Part shown: one piece after another, positions 7,232 to 16,197 of the stretch
Layout: every line of letters begins with the position of its first letter
Numbering within the stretch: the stretch's first letter is position 1
Origin: DASQZK01 sp963764345
GTDB lineage: Bacteria > Bacteroidota > Bacteroidia > Bacteroidales > GCA-2748055
Direction of reading: 5' to 3'
Assembly: GCA_963764345.1 (NCBI GenBank)
Contig: CAVXSF010000030.1
Coordinates: 1 to 64,000, forward strand
Length of the DNA: 64,000 nucleotides
The notes under the pieces: generated by a model
Told to the model about the DNA's origin: nothing
Seen by the model: the letters and a program-made list of their open reading frames with translations, nothing else
Databases searched by the model: none
Made by a program: the position numbers and the translations under genes

Positions 7232-7963
7232 TTAACTGGCGGGCCAAGATTTGGTAGCTGGTCTTCCGTTGCTATCCAGGATCCAGTAATCACCAGAGCC
7301 ATCAGCATTCCAGTTTATTTCAGACTGCTTCACGCTATTCTCATCAAAATAAATGAGGCTGCCGCTTCCGTCTACATTGTCTGTAATTTCAAAGTTACCA
7401 CTCATCCCGGAGTCATTGAAAGTCTGGATGGTTGATGAAAAATTTCCGTCGGCATCCTTACTCCAGTTCTTTGTCCATAAAACCTGGTCCGGTTTGTCAG
7501 CGTTATAAATTGACCAGTTTCCCGAATTGCCGTTAAGGTTCTGTTCAGCCTTCATATAAGTAAAGCGTTCGATTTCCGGGGTTTGCCAATCCCAGGTCCA
7601 GACATACTTGTCCGATTCTTTTTTATAGCTCATGAAAGTACTGAATCCACCGTATGACCAGGTGTATATCACTGAATTTTTATCACTGGATTGTGCGTTC
7701 ACACCCTGTGGAACAGCAAAATATGATGAATAGGACGAGAATGCGTTGGCTATATAAAAATAGGCAATAGCAGCCGATGCATTGGCATCCCCGCCATTCG
7801 ACAATGCGGTTAATCCATCCGGTACATCAATAGTATTTTCACTTTGTGCAACAAAGGGTTGTTGATATTGAATAACTTCGGGCTTCGTATTATCCTTGTT
7901 ACAGGAAGTAAGCAGCATCGTAAAGGTTGCGAGTGCAACTACACTCATTTTAATAGATTTCAT
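7232..7963 (-). CDS. Lipoprotein of unknown function
   Basis: 243 residues. The N-terminus MKSIKMSVVALATFTMLLTSC is a lipoprotein signal with the lipobox Cys at residue 21, so the mature protein is lipid-anchored. The mature part is rich in Asn, Ser, Trp and Tyr, with a Ser/Tyr stretch (ASSAYS-like SSYSSYFAVP) and two similar strand-rich segments near the C-terminus (DSGMSGNFEITDNVDGSGSL and a WNADGSGDYWILDSNGRPA stretch), which look like short beta-repeats. No family was recognised. It stands alone, between metY and an oxidoreductase, with about 150 AT-rich bases on its 5' side. Confidence 0.75.
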   Translation of the reverse strand: MKSIKMSVVALATFTMLLTSCNKDNTKPEVIQYQQPFVAQSENTIDVPDGLTALSNGGDANASAAIAYFYIANAFSSYSSYFAVPQGVNAQSSDKNSVIYTWSYGGFSTFMSYKKESDKYVWTWDWQTPEIERFTYMKAEQNLNGNSGNWSIYNADKPDQVLWTKNWSKDADGNFSSTIQTFNDSGMSGNFEITDNVDGSGSLIYFDENSVKQSEINWNADGSGDYWILDSNGRPATKSWPAS

Positions 7964-8116
7964 AACAGTAGAAGTTTATGGTACTTTAATTAGCGGTTTT
8001 TCAAAAGGCAGAAGAAAATATTTAAAACAAAGACTTTCGATACGACCTTTTATTGTATTCATATTAATTTGTAACAAATCGTATAGATAAAAGTTTAGAA
8101 AGTCTCAGGTACAGAC

Positions 8117-9058
8117 CTATTCGTTTGTCAGTACTATTTTCCCCCTGGCCCTGCCGGTCTCACTGTATTCGTGAGCTTTACGGGCTTCCCTGAGTGGGAA
8201 AGTCCGGTCTATGATTACCTTGATTTTCCCTAAAGCTACCCGGTCCCTGATCCATTTTATGTCATCCTGATTATTTTTTAATAAGACCATTTTCACTTTT
8301 CTGGATGAGAACAGGGTTGTCCAGGCCTGGACGAAATAGGTTCTGAAGGAATGGTTCAGTTTAATAAGGTAGCCGTGTTTTTTAAGGGAATGTTTTACCT
8401 GTCGGAACGTTTTGTTACCCACAGCGTCGATGATCACATCGTACACACCGGTATTCAGGGTAAAATCGTCATGCCCGTAATCGATGACCTCGTCGGCACC
8501 GAGAGATTTTACAAGTTCGCTGTTCCGGCTGCTGCATACACCGGTCACCCTGGCACCCAGTAATTTTGCGATTTGAACTCCATAGGTTCCGACGCCGCCT
8601 GAAGCACCGTTGATCAGTACATGCATTCCCTCCTCAAACCTTGTATGGTCGCGCAGGGCCTGAAGTGGTGTGACCCCTGCAATGGCAAAGGTACAGGCTT
8701 CCTCGAAGGGTATGTTATCAGGAAGCACAACGGCATTTTTTGCAGGCATACAGGCATATTCAGCATAACCGCCACCCTTGTAACTCAGGCCGGCAAAAAC
8801 TCTCATACCAGGTTGGAGGATTTTTACATCCTTGCCCACCGATTCAATGATGCCAGCCACTTCACCTCCAAGATAAACCGGAAATTTTCGCCCGGTGATA
8901 ATTTTCAGGCGCCCCATGCGAATCTTCCAGTCGACGGGATTGACAGACACAGCCCTGACTTTTACCAGGATACCGCCGGCAGAAGGCCGAGGTGTTACCA
9001 CGTCGGTGTATTCAAGTACTTCAGGTCCGCCATAGCGGTTAAGGATAATTGCTTTCAT
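8117..9058 (-). CDS. NAD(P)-dependent zinc-free alcohol dehydrogenase / quinone oxidoreductase-like protein (MDR superfamily)
   Basis: 313 residues, normal for the quinone-oxidoreductase branch of medium-chain dehydrogenases. The GroES-like N-terminal domain (about 1-120) has VNPVDWKIRMG and LGGEVAGIIESVG. The Rossmann domain has GASGGVGTYGVQIAKLLGA (about residue 150) and DVIIDAVG. Zinc-binding cysteines are absent, so it probably reduces quinones or enones using NADPH; the substrate is not knowable from sequence. It has its own promoter and no operon partner. Confidence 0.9.
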   Translation of the reverse strand: MKAIILNRYGGPEVLEYTDVVTPRPSAGGILVKVRAVSVNPVDWKIRMGRLKIITGRKFPVYLGGEVAGIIESVGKDVKILQPGMRVFAGLSYKGGGYAEYACMPAKNAVVLPDNIPFEEACTFAIAGVTPLQALRDHTRFEEGMHVLINGASGGVGTYGVQIAKLLGARVTGVCSSRNSELVKSLGADEVIDYGHDDFTLNTGVYDVIIDAVGNKTFRQVKHSLKKHGYLIKLNHSFRTYFVQAWTTLFSSRKVKMVLLKNNQDDIKWIRDRVALGKIKVIIDRTFPLREARKAHEYSETGRARGKIVLTNE

Positions 9059-9084
9059 GTTTTACAAGTCCGGTTTGGGAAATA

Positions 9085-9113
9085 CAAAAATAAACTTTTA
9101 TGTTTAACGTCAA
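9085..9113 (-). promoter_or_regulatory. Bacteroidetes promoter for the MDR oxidoreductase
   Basis: On the minus strand TTG (9111-9113) and TATTTTTG (9085-9092) are separated by 18 bases, close to the Bacteroidetes consensus. The predicted transcript start near 9078 gives a leader of about 20 bases before ATG 9058. Confidence 0.65.
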
Positions 9114-9118
9114 AGGTT

Positions 9119-11257
9119 TTACAAGGTCACCCTGATACCCGGACCTAGCAAAATGAACCATTTTCCCTGGTTAAGCTTATAGCCACCTCCCAGGTACAAA
9201 GGGAAAGTTAGTTTAAGATCCCTTCGCGTCGGATATATACTTCCCAGAACCACGAGACACATATCGCGGTCAACATTAGCGTTGGTCGTCAGGTTAAAGG
9301 TGTTCAGGGCAAGGAAGCCGGCACCTATGCGGTATGGTTTGTATTTCCCCGGCCTTTCCTGATCATAAAAACTGAACTGGGCGATCATGGCCATGCTAAT
9401 ACCGCCAAAATTCTGATACTGGCTGCTTTCACCGTTACTCGCACCAAACGTGTTGATAAGCAAACCAGCCGGAAAAGAGACATCGATATCGAAAGATACA
9501 TCCCTCTGAACATAAATTTCGAACTCTTTTTTGAACGTCTGACCGGTGTATTTCTCTTTCTGATCGGATATAGTAATGTCAATCTTAGCCCAGTCCACCA
9601 ACTCGTAAGTCTTTTTCTTCAGGTACTTGTTCAGGCTAATGGCGGTGGCAGTTTCATCGCTGCGGTTATAATAGGGCGACCTGGGCGATTTTTCTCCCGG
9701 AATGATGACTATATTATCAATCGTCTCAAGTTCGATCAGTTCATTATTCTTTCCGGTTACTTTAATGTCAATTTTCAGGTATTGCTTTCCATACAGCTTA
9801 TCGGGCGAGTCAATCTTGTTCCTGTCGAAATCAAATACAATATCCCTGATGGTTTTGTCATACATCAGAACACCAGTAACATTGCTGACCACTTTATCAC
9901 CGTTGCCATAATTGATCTTTATGAAGTCGAAATCCCTGGCTTGCTGGAACTCCTTTACATTGAGTGAAAAACCGGTGGGTTCACCATGATTGTAAAGTTC
10001 GATCTTCCGCTTGCTTACTGTCAGGGGCACTTTAAGTTTGAACATCACGTAGTTATCATTCCTGAGCGTGGTATCCGAAGTCATGTTCTCAACATCTTCC
10101 CAGTGAAGATCAGCTTTGTAGAGAGTCTGTCCTTCGACCTTGACATTGATTACCTCTCCGGGATATACATTCAGATTGTCACTCCAGTCAATGCCCTGGT
10201 GAAGCACAGAGATTTTTGAAATGGAGGTTTTTGGTGTGATGCTCAGGTTGGTAATGAATTTCGCTTTGTCGCCGTCTTTTATATAAAGGTACCCGTCCGA
10301 GGCCTTATGAAAGTTATACAAACGCAGGATACACAGGATTTTATTATTGGCAAGCAGGTTCCGGGTAAATAATTCGGCGATGAGAGGTCCGCCTGGCTCT
10401 TCCTGGTTCTCAATACGGTAGGTCTTGGCCATTTCCAGTCCCGGTTCATAATCTATCTGGATTTCAATACCTTCAGTCCTTGCACTTTCGTCCAGTGTAA
10501 CCTCTTTTTTATCCAGACTGAGAAATCTTAGCCGGCTCTGGCGAACAGTGAAAGAATAAGATAACGGCGGAAGTTCGTAACTTATCCTTCCAAGGGAATC
10601 AATAAAAGGTTTTTTTGTTTTCAGGGAGAACTTCAAGGTCTGTCTGCCCAAAGATTTAGCCAGAACATGAAGTATGAGCTGGTTTGACTGGATGGTGACT
10701 CTGTAGTCGATGGTTCCTGAAGTTTCCCATTTGAGAATTTCCTGTATATTCTGCAGATTACTGGCCGACAATTCAAAAGTTTTTTCCTCTCCAATATAAA
10801 TCTCATCACCGGGTGGATAAAAGGATACCTCAGTATTGGTTGTTGGAAAGAGCGGAACGTCCACAACCTTTGTTGAATCGGTCGAATCGGTGACAGCGAA
10901 ACTAAATTTCAGGAAGTCGGTTTTCGTTAAATTACGGAAACGGACTTTAAACCGGATCAATTCCGGGTTAATCCACAGGAGTGAGTCGATCAGTTCGAAA
11001 TCACCGGAAGGCAACAGGTGAAGGCCTTTCTGATAGATCCCTTTGATGGGCACCAGATCGACCTGGGCCACCTCATCTTCATTGTCATACCGGAAATAGA
11101 TTTTCTTTTTTCCGTCTACAGTAACCGTGTTTTTAAGATATGAATAATCGAGGGTGTCAATCCTCAGGATCACATTTTGAAACAAAGAGCCGGTCTGACC
11201 GGCAAGAGGAAATATCAATCCAAAAAGCAGTAAAATGATTGAGATGTTTTTCTTCAT
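9119..11257 (-). CDS. Large secreted protein of unknown function with beta-sandwich repeats
   Basis: 712 residues, not assigned to a family. It has a clear signal peptide (MKKNISIILLLFGLIFPLAGQ). The body is beta-strand rich and looks like a string of Ig-like or sheet domains (for example VSFYPPGDEIYIGEEKTFEL, LRFLSLDKKEVTLDE and VYPGEVINVKVEG). The last 120 residues (from about DVSFDIDVSFPAG) switch to alternating hydrophobic, Gly-rich strands with SMAMIAQFSFYD, LYLGGGYKL and a final LLGPGIRVTL, resembling a small outer-membrane barrel. There is no type IX secretion tail. An outer-membrane-attached adhesin-like role is conceivable but is a guess. Confidence 0.8.
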   Translation of the reverse strand: MKKNISIILLLFGLIFPLAGQTGSLFQNVILRIDTLDYSYLKNTVTVDGKKKIYFRYDNEDEVAQVDLVPIKGIYQKGLHLLPSGDFELIDSLLWINPELIRFKVRFRNLTKTDFLKFSFAVTDSTDSTKVVDVPLFPTTNTEVSFYPPGDEIYIGEEKTFELSASNLQNIQEILKWETSGTIDYRVTIQSNQLILHVLAKSLGRQTLKFSLKTKKPFIDSLGRISYELPPLSYSFTVRQSRLRFLSLDKKEVTLDESARTEGIEIQIDYEPGLEMAKTYRIENQEEPGGPLIAELFTRNLLANNKILCILRLYNFHKASDGYLYIKDGDKAKFITNLSITPKTSISKISVLHQGIDWSDNLNVYPGEVINVKVEGQTLYKADLHWEDVENMTSDTTLRNDNYVMFKLKVPLTVSKRKIELYNHGEPTGFSLNVKEFQQARDFDFIKINYGNGDKVVSNVTGVLMYDKTIRDIVFDFDRNKIDSPDKLYGKQYLKIDIKVTGKNNELIELETIDNIVIIPGEKSPRSPYYNRSDETATAISLNKYLKKKTYELVDWAKIDITISDQKEKYTGQTFKKEFEIYVQRDVSFDIDVSFPAGLLINTFGASNGESSQYQNFGGISMAMIAQFSFYDQERPGKYKPYRIGAGFLALNTFNLTTNANVDRDMCLVVLGSIYPTRRDLKLTFPLYLGGGYKLNQGKWFILLGPGIRVTL

Positions 11258-11280
11258 GGGTATAATTCAGGTTATCGCTA

Positions 11281-11288
11281 CAAATGTA
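11281..11288 (-). promoter_or_regulatory. -7 element of the 712-residue secreted-protein gene
   Basis: TACATTTG on the minus strand fits TAnnTTTG. It would start the transcript near 11275, leaving a leader of about 18 bases before the ATG at 11257. No clear TTG -33 is present at the right distance. Confidence 0.45.
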
Positions 11289-11720
11289 ATGTTTATGTTA
11301 AAAATAGGAATCCGTACTGTATTATTTACACTAATATCTTTATTCCATTCATTCCAGAGGCTTTCCCGACAGGGCCTTTTTGCTATTATTTCTTTTGTAT
11401 GGGAACTTCAATTAAAGCATTTCATACGGAAAATTCTGATACCGGTTTCTTTCACGCATCCATAAGGGCAGTCAAAGCCTGTTCGCAGGATCTTTATAAT
11501 TAACGGAAGGTTCAGATAATCAGTATAGCAGATATTGAAACAGTTTTTTTTTAGTGGAGGAGACTTTTATTGTACTTCCCTTTTTTAAGGTATTGTATAA
11601 ATTCTGTCAGGAATAAAATTTACGGATTTGCCTGAAATTCATTGCTGTCTTTTCCCCGGTCATGTGCATGCTGTTGAGCAGGGTTAATGATTATGTCCTC
11701 CTGATTTTGGAGGTCTTTTG

Positions 11721-11728
11721 TATCTTTG
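11721..11728 (+). promoter_or_regulatory. -7 element of the ADP-forming acyl-CoA synthetase gene; fixes its start
   Basis: TATCTTTG matches TAnnTTTG. It overlaps an in-frame TTG (11726) that could be mistaken for the start codon. Transcription would begin near 11734, so translation must start at ATG 11744 with a leader of about ten bases. Confidence 0.55.
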
Positions 11729-11743
11729 TCCAAAACCTGTTCT

Positions 11744-13819
11744 ATGACCCATCATATTGTAGAAGAGCTGATACATCCCGGTAGCATTGCCATAATCGGA
11801 GGATCAAACAATGTCCATAAGCCGGGAGGAAAGATTCTGCAGAATATCCTTGCCGGGAATTTCTCCGGGAAGTTGTATGTTGTTAATCCGAAGGAAGAAG
11901 CTGTTCAGGGTGTAAAAGCTTTTAGATCCGTTTCCGATCTGCCGCCTACGGATCTGGCCATACTGGCCATACCGGCTGCACTTTGTGTCGCGGCTGTTGA
12001 GACACTTACAAGTAAAAACAATACGAGGGCATTCATCATCATTTCAGCCGGATTTTCGGAGGAAAATGAAGAAGGGGTAAGGCTTGAAAAGGAAATAGTG
12101 AAGATGGTGGAGAGTGTGAAGGGCTCACTTATTGGTCCAAACTGCATAGGGGTGATGACGCCTTCCTACCAGGGAGTATTCACCGCTCCGATCCCCAAAT
12201 TATCACCCAATGGTTGTGATTTTATTTCCGGCTCCGGTGCGACAGCTGTTTTTATCATGGAGTCAGGAATACCCAAAGGGCTGACCTTTTCCTCAGTATT
12301 TTCTGTAGGGAACAGTGCCATGCTTGGCGTCGAGGATATGGTGGAATACCTGGATCTGACCTACGATCCGGAGACCAGCTCGAGGATAAAGATTCTTTAT
12401 GTGGAAAGTATCAAAGATCCGGATAAATTACTGAAACATGCAGCCTCTCTGATCCGGAAGGGCTGCCGTATTGCCGCAATTAAGTCGGGGGGGTCGGAAG
12501 CTGGCAGCCGGGCGGCCTCTTCACATACAGGCGCTATTGCAAGCTCTGATCTGGCTGTTGAAGCCCTGTTCCGTAAAGCAGGCATCGTGAGGTGTTTTGG
12601 CCGCGAAGAACTATCCACAGTTGCCGGCATATTTATGCACCCCGATCTGAAAGGCAAACGCATTGCCATCATCACCCATGCCGGGGGACCCGCGGTCATG
12701 CTCACCGATGCGTTGTCGACCGGAGGGTTAAAAATTCCCCGCATCGAGGGCCCTGCTGCCGATGAACTGCTCTCGGAACTGTATCCCGGATCCTCGGTTT
12801 CCAATCCCATTGATATACTGGCCACAGGTACTGCCGGTCAGCTGGGGACGGTCATTGACTTTTGTGAAAACCGGTTCGAAAACATTGATGCCATGATGGT
12901 TATCTTCGGTAGCAGCGGCCTGAATGAGGTATATGATGCCTACGACGTCCTTCATACGAAGATGCAATCCTGCACTAAGCCTATATTCCCGATCCTCCCA
13001 TCCGTCAGTACAGCCCGCAGGGAAGTTGAAAGTTTTCTTGGAAGGGGGCACGTTTGCTTCCCCGATGAAGTGGTACTGGGCAATGCTCTGACTAAAGTTT
13101 TCAACACCCCCAAACCGGCAGATGAAAAAATTTTTCTCGATGGGGTGGATATACCGGAAATAAGACGGATCATAGACCGCGTTGATTCGGGATACATTCC
13201 GGTGAATGAGATACAGGCCCTGCTCGATGCGGCTAGTATTCCCAGGGTGAAGGAGGGGGTGGCCAAAAACCGGAAAGCTCTTTTGTCCCTGGCTGAGGAA
13301 GTCGGATATCCTCTCGTGATGAAAGTTACCGGGCCACTTCATAAATCGGATGTTGGCGGGGTCACCTTGAATGTTAAGTCTAAAACTCACCTGATAGCTG
13401 AATTCAACCGCATGAAAAAGATCAGGGGATATAAGGGCATCCTGCTCCAGCCGATGCTTTCAGGTCTCGAGCTTTTTCTTGGAGCCACTTATGAGCCCAA
13501 ATTCGGGCATGTCGTACTTTGCGGACTGGGAGGCATTTTCGTGGAAGTCATCCAGGATGTCTCCTCGGGACTGGCACCTCTCACCCGTGATGAAGCCATG
13601 AGCATGATCCGCTCACTGAAATCCTATAAAATCCTGCGCGGCGCAAGGGGAACACAGAGCGTGGATATTGACCTTTATGCAGAAATTATTATGAGGCTGT
13701 CAAGCCTGCTGCGGTTTGCCACAGAAATCAAAGAGATGGATCTCAATCCTCTCATCGGTAAAGAAGACCAGATTTTTGTGGTGGATGCAAGGATAAGAGT
13801 GGAAAAGGAGAAAGTTTAG
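11744..13819 (+). CDS. ADP-forming acetate/acyl-CoA synthetase, fused alpha-beta subunits
   Basis: 691 residues from ATG 11744. The order is a CoA-binding Rossmann domain (about 1-130: PGSIAIIGGSNN, VNPKEE, IGPNCIGVM), a succinyl-CoA-ligase-like domain with the phosphohistidine loop SSHTGAIASS (His261), and a C-terminal ATP-grasp domain (about 480-691: YPLVMKVTGP, HKSDVGGVTLNVKS, MDLNPLIG). The family converts acyl-CoA, ADP and phosphate to free acid, CoA and ATP, which is the energy-yielding last step of amino-acid fermentation. It heads the cluster with the aminotransferase and 2-oxoacid:ferredoxin oxidoreductase, which would supply acyl-CoA. Acetate versus branched or aromatic acids cannot be told from sequence. 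A repeat array begins right at its stop codon. Confidence 0.93.
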   Translation: MTHHIVEELIHPGSIAIIGGSNNVHKPGGKILQNILAGNFSGKLYVVNPKEEAVQGVKAFRSVSDLPPTDLAILAIPAALCVAAVETLTSKNNTRAFIIISAGFSEENEEGVRLEKEIVKMVESVKGSLIGPNCIGVMTPSYQGVFTAPIPKLSPNGCDFISGSGATAVFIMESGIPKGLTFSSVFSVGNSAMLGVEDMVEYLDLTYDPETSSRIKILYVESIKDPDKLLKHAASLIRKGCRIAAIKSGGSEAGSRAASSHTGAIASSDLAVEALFRKAGIVRCFGREELSTVAGIFMHPDLKGKRIAIITHAGGPAVMLTDALSTGGLKIPRIEGPAADELLSELYPGSSVSNPIDILATGTAGQLGTVIDFCENRFENIDAMMVIFGSSGLNEVYDAYDVLHTKMQSCTKPIFPILPSVSTARREVESFLGRGHVCFPDEVVLGNALTKVFNTPKPADEKIFLDGVDIPEIRRIIDRVDSGYIPVNEIQALLDAASIPRVKEGVAKNRKALLSLAEEVGYPLVMKVTGPLHKSDVGGVTLNVKSKTHLIAEFNRMKKIRGYKGILLQPMLSGLELFLGATYEPKFGHVVLCGLGGIFVEVIQDVSSGLAPLTRDEAMSMIRSLKSYKILRGARGTQSVDIDLYAEIIMRLSSLLRFATEIKEMDLNPLIGKEDQIFVVDARIRVEKEKV

Positions 13820-14096
13820 TTGTTTAGTTGTTTAGATGTTTAGTTGTTTAGAGTTGTTTAGTTGTTTAGTTGTTTAGTTGTTTAGTTTTGCCTGGACGCT
13901 TCCTGTCTCTAACCCAATCCCTTAATCCCTCAATCCAATCCTCAATCCTCATCTAATCCCTCAATCCCTCAATCCCTCAATCCCTCAATCCCTTAATCCC
14001 TCAATCCCTCAATCCCTTAATCCCTCAATCCCTTAATCCCTCAATCCCTCAATCCCTCAATCCCTAACTCCCTAACTCCCTAACTCCCTAACTCCA
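13814..14096. repeat. Composite octamer tandem array: TTTAGTTG, then AATCCCTC/AATCCCTT, then TAACTCCC
   Basis: TTTAGTTG units start on the stop codon of the preceding gene and run to about 13887. After 24 bases, about 20 octamers of AATCCCTC, AATCCCTT and variants run from 13912 to about 14062, then four TAACTCCC units run to 14096. The middle block is the reverse complement of the array at 2355-2455. The whole stretch has no coding frame. Confidence 0.92.
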
Positions 14097-14299
14097 TTCT
14101 ATACTCATTCTAAACTAGTGACAGTTTTTTACAGATATCATGAAATAAATTAATTTTATTCGCCGGAAAAGGAACCCTGGTTTCAATTTGATGGTACGGG
14201 TTTGATTTGATGATCTTCAGGGTGCGCGTTGAACGGTTGCGGAAATCCCGGCGATTGTTTTCGGGTTCGGCCAACTTCGTTTCATAAATAGATTTGATT
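14097..14299. other. Spacer before the ACT-domain gene
   Basis: With the preceding array this makes about 480 bases without a gene. Only a TAGATTTG at 14289-14296 resembles a -7 element, but it lies too close to the ATG at 14300 to serve it, so the promoter is not resolved. Confidence 0.4.
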
Positions 14300-14725
14300 A
14301 TGACACTGAAACAAATATCTATCTTCCTTGAAAATAAATCGGGAAGACTCACCGAGGTTCTGGAAACTTTGGGTAAAGAAAAAATTAACATTATTGCGCT
14401 CAGCATCGCCGATACGTCTGAGTACGGCATTCTCAGGCTGATCGTTTCCGATCCGGAAAAGGCTTACCGTTTACTGAAGGACAGGGGATTAAGTGTAAAC
14501 CTGACGGAAGTGCTTTCAGTTGAGACATCCACCGAGGCCGGTTCATTTGCAAAAGTGCTGAGGATCCTGTCTGACGACAATATCAGCATTGAATATATGT
14601 ATGCATTTTCAGCAGAAGGAAAGGCCATTCTTGTCATGCGTACTGAGGACAAGGAAAGGGCGATTGAAGCCATTCACAAACACAAGATTAAACTCATACG
14701 CGCCAGCGATCTGTTTGGGTTATAA
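14300..14725 (+). CDS. Tandem ACT-domain amino-acid-binding protein
   Basis: 141 residues from ATG 14300 (a TTG two codons upstream is less likely). It is two ACT domains and nothing else: about 1-68 (QISIFLENKSGRLTEVLETL, INIIALSIADTSEYGILRLI) and about 70-141 (SFAKVLRILSDDNISIEYMY, KAILVMRTEDKERAIEAI). Stand-alone double-ACT proteins bind amino acids and are often encoded just before phenylacetate-CoA ligase in 2-oxoacid oxidoreductase clusters, as here. It probably senses the amino acid being catabolised; the ligand is not known. Confidence 0.88.
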   Translation: MTLKQISIFLENKSGRLTEVLETLGKEKINIIALSIADTSEYGILRLIVSDPEKAYRLLKDRGLSVNLTEVLSVETSTEAGSFAKVLRILSDDNISIEYMYAFSAEGKAILVMRTEDKERAIEAIHKHKIKLIRASDLFGL

Positions 14726-14789
14726 AACGCAATGATAAATCAGAAGTCATCGTTAATACGGAAATATCCGTCAATAAATGTTTTGTACT

Positions 14790-16092
14790 ATGATATGGAA
14801 TAAATCCAGGGAATGTCTGAGCCGCGATAAAATGCGGACCTTACAGGGGCAGTTGCTAGCTGAGATGATTGAGAGGGTGTATTATAATGTACCTTTCTAC
14901 AGGGAGAAAATGCAGCAAGCAGGCATAGAACCTTCCGATATTAAAGGTATTGACGATTTGTCGCGACTACCCTTCACTACAAAGAATGATCTTCGTGACA
15001 ATTATCCCTTTGGGCTTTTTGCTGTCCCGATGAGTGAGATCGTCAGACTGCATGCCTCATCGGGTACCACGGGGAAACCAACCGTTGTAGGGTATACCCG
15101 GAAAGATCTGAACACCTGGTCGGAGGTTGTTGCACGAACAATGGGATGTGCCGGGATCCACAAGCACGATGTGATCCAGATAGCCTATGGTTATGGTCTT
15201 TTTACCGGAGGGCTTGGGCATACATTATGGCAGTGAAAAGATAGGAGCTGTGGTTATCCCGGTTTCAGGGGGGAATACCAAACGGCAGTTACAACTGATG
15301 CAGGATTTTGGAAGTACGGCTCTCGCCTGTACACCGTCATATGCCCTTTATCTTGCCGAAGCTATTGAGGAAAATGGGATCTCTGACGGGAGTCTGAAGA
15401 TCCGTGTCGGCATTTTCGGAGCTGAACCATGGACGGAAAATATGAGACGTGAGATTGAGGCCAAACTGCATATCAAAGCCATAGATATATATGGTCTGAG
15501 TGAAGTTATCGGTCCGGGTGTGGCCAGTGAATGTGGACATCAGAACGGACTGCATGTCAATGAAGACCACTTCATTCCGGAAATCATTGATCCTAAGACC
15601 GGCGAAGTTCTTCCCGAGGGGGTAACGGGTGAGCTTGTTTTCACAACAGTTACTAAGGAAGGTTTACCACTGGTAAGGTACAGGACCCGTGATCTGACAT
15701 CACTGAATTATGAGAAATGCGAATGTGGACGCACTCTTGTCAGGATGGCCAAATGTTCGGGCAGAAGTGATGATATGCTGATCATCCGGGGTGTGAACCT
15801 CTTTCCGTCGCAGGTGGAAACCGTACTCCTGGAGATTAGCGAGACCAAACCACATTACCGGATCGTGGTTGACCGGGTTAATAACCTCGATATCCTGACC
15901 GTGGAGGTAGAAGTGGAGGAGGAATTTTTCCTCGACAAGATCAGCCAGTTACAGATGGTCAAACAAAAAATCCAGAATAACCTCGAGAGTTCACTGGGCA
16001 TCAGTGTCCAGGTCAAGCTGGTGGAACCAAAGACCATTGAGCGAAGTGAGGGAAAGTCCGTCCGGGTCATCGACAACCGGAAGCTGAATTGA
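14790..16092 (+). CDS. paaK: Phenylacetate-CoA ligase (split by a +1 shift)
   Basis: About 433 residues when joined, the normal family length. It activates phenylacetate or related aryl acids to CoA esters with ATP. The start MIWNKSRECLSRDKMRTLQG (14790) is the conserved beginning; an ATG at 14778 adds four residues. The adenylation motif HASSGTTGKPTVVGYT lies near residue 90. YGYGLFTGGLG passes into IHYGSEKIGAVVIPVSGGNT only if one G is removed from GGG at 15216-15218. The second part has YGLSEVIGPGVASEC, RYRTRDLT and the C-terminal RSDDMLIIRGVNLFPSQVE. Placed between the ACT protein and the aminotransferase, it probably works on aryl acids from aromatic amino acids. The shift looks like a sequence error. 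Confidence 0.92.
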
Positions 16093-16197
16093 GTTTTCAG
16101 TGCAGGTGTCGAAGAACATAAGAAGAAAACACCTGACCTTCTTTATATCATGTTATAATTCCTCATCTCTTTTTAATATTGGGGAAAATTATCAGCG

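Larger units (their letters stand above)
11258..11743. other. Divergent intergenic region
   Basis: About 490 AT-rich bases between divergent genes. It carries a -7 element for the minus-strand gene (11281-11288) and one for the plus-strand gene (11721-11728). Nothing else is recognisable in the middle. Confidence 0.6.

Noticed and set aside
12728..13390. A 220-residue minus-strand frame
   Set aside because: Antisense to the acyl-CoA synthetase ATP-grasp region, with no protein-like motif.
13912..14096. CRISPR array
   Set aside because: The repeats are eight bases with no spacers and no cas genes nearby; a tandem array, not CRISPR.
13912..14096. Telomere-like end of a linear replicon, suggested by CCCTAA-type units
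   Set aside because: Genes continue on both sides and the units vary; there is no hairpin end or replication gene.
14289..14296. TAGATTTG as promoter of the ACT-domain gene
   Set aside because: It would start the transcript at or after the ATG at 14300, and there is no -33 element.
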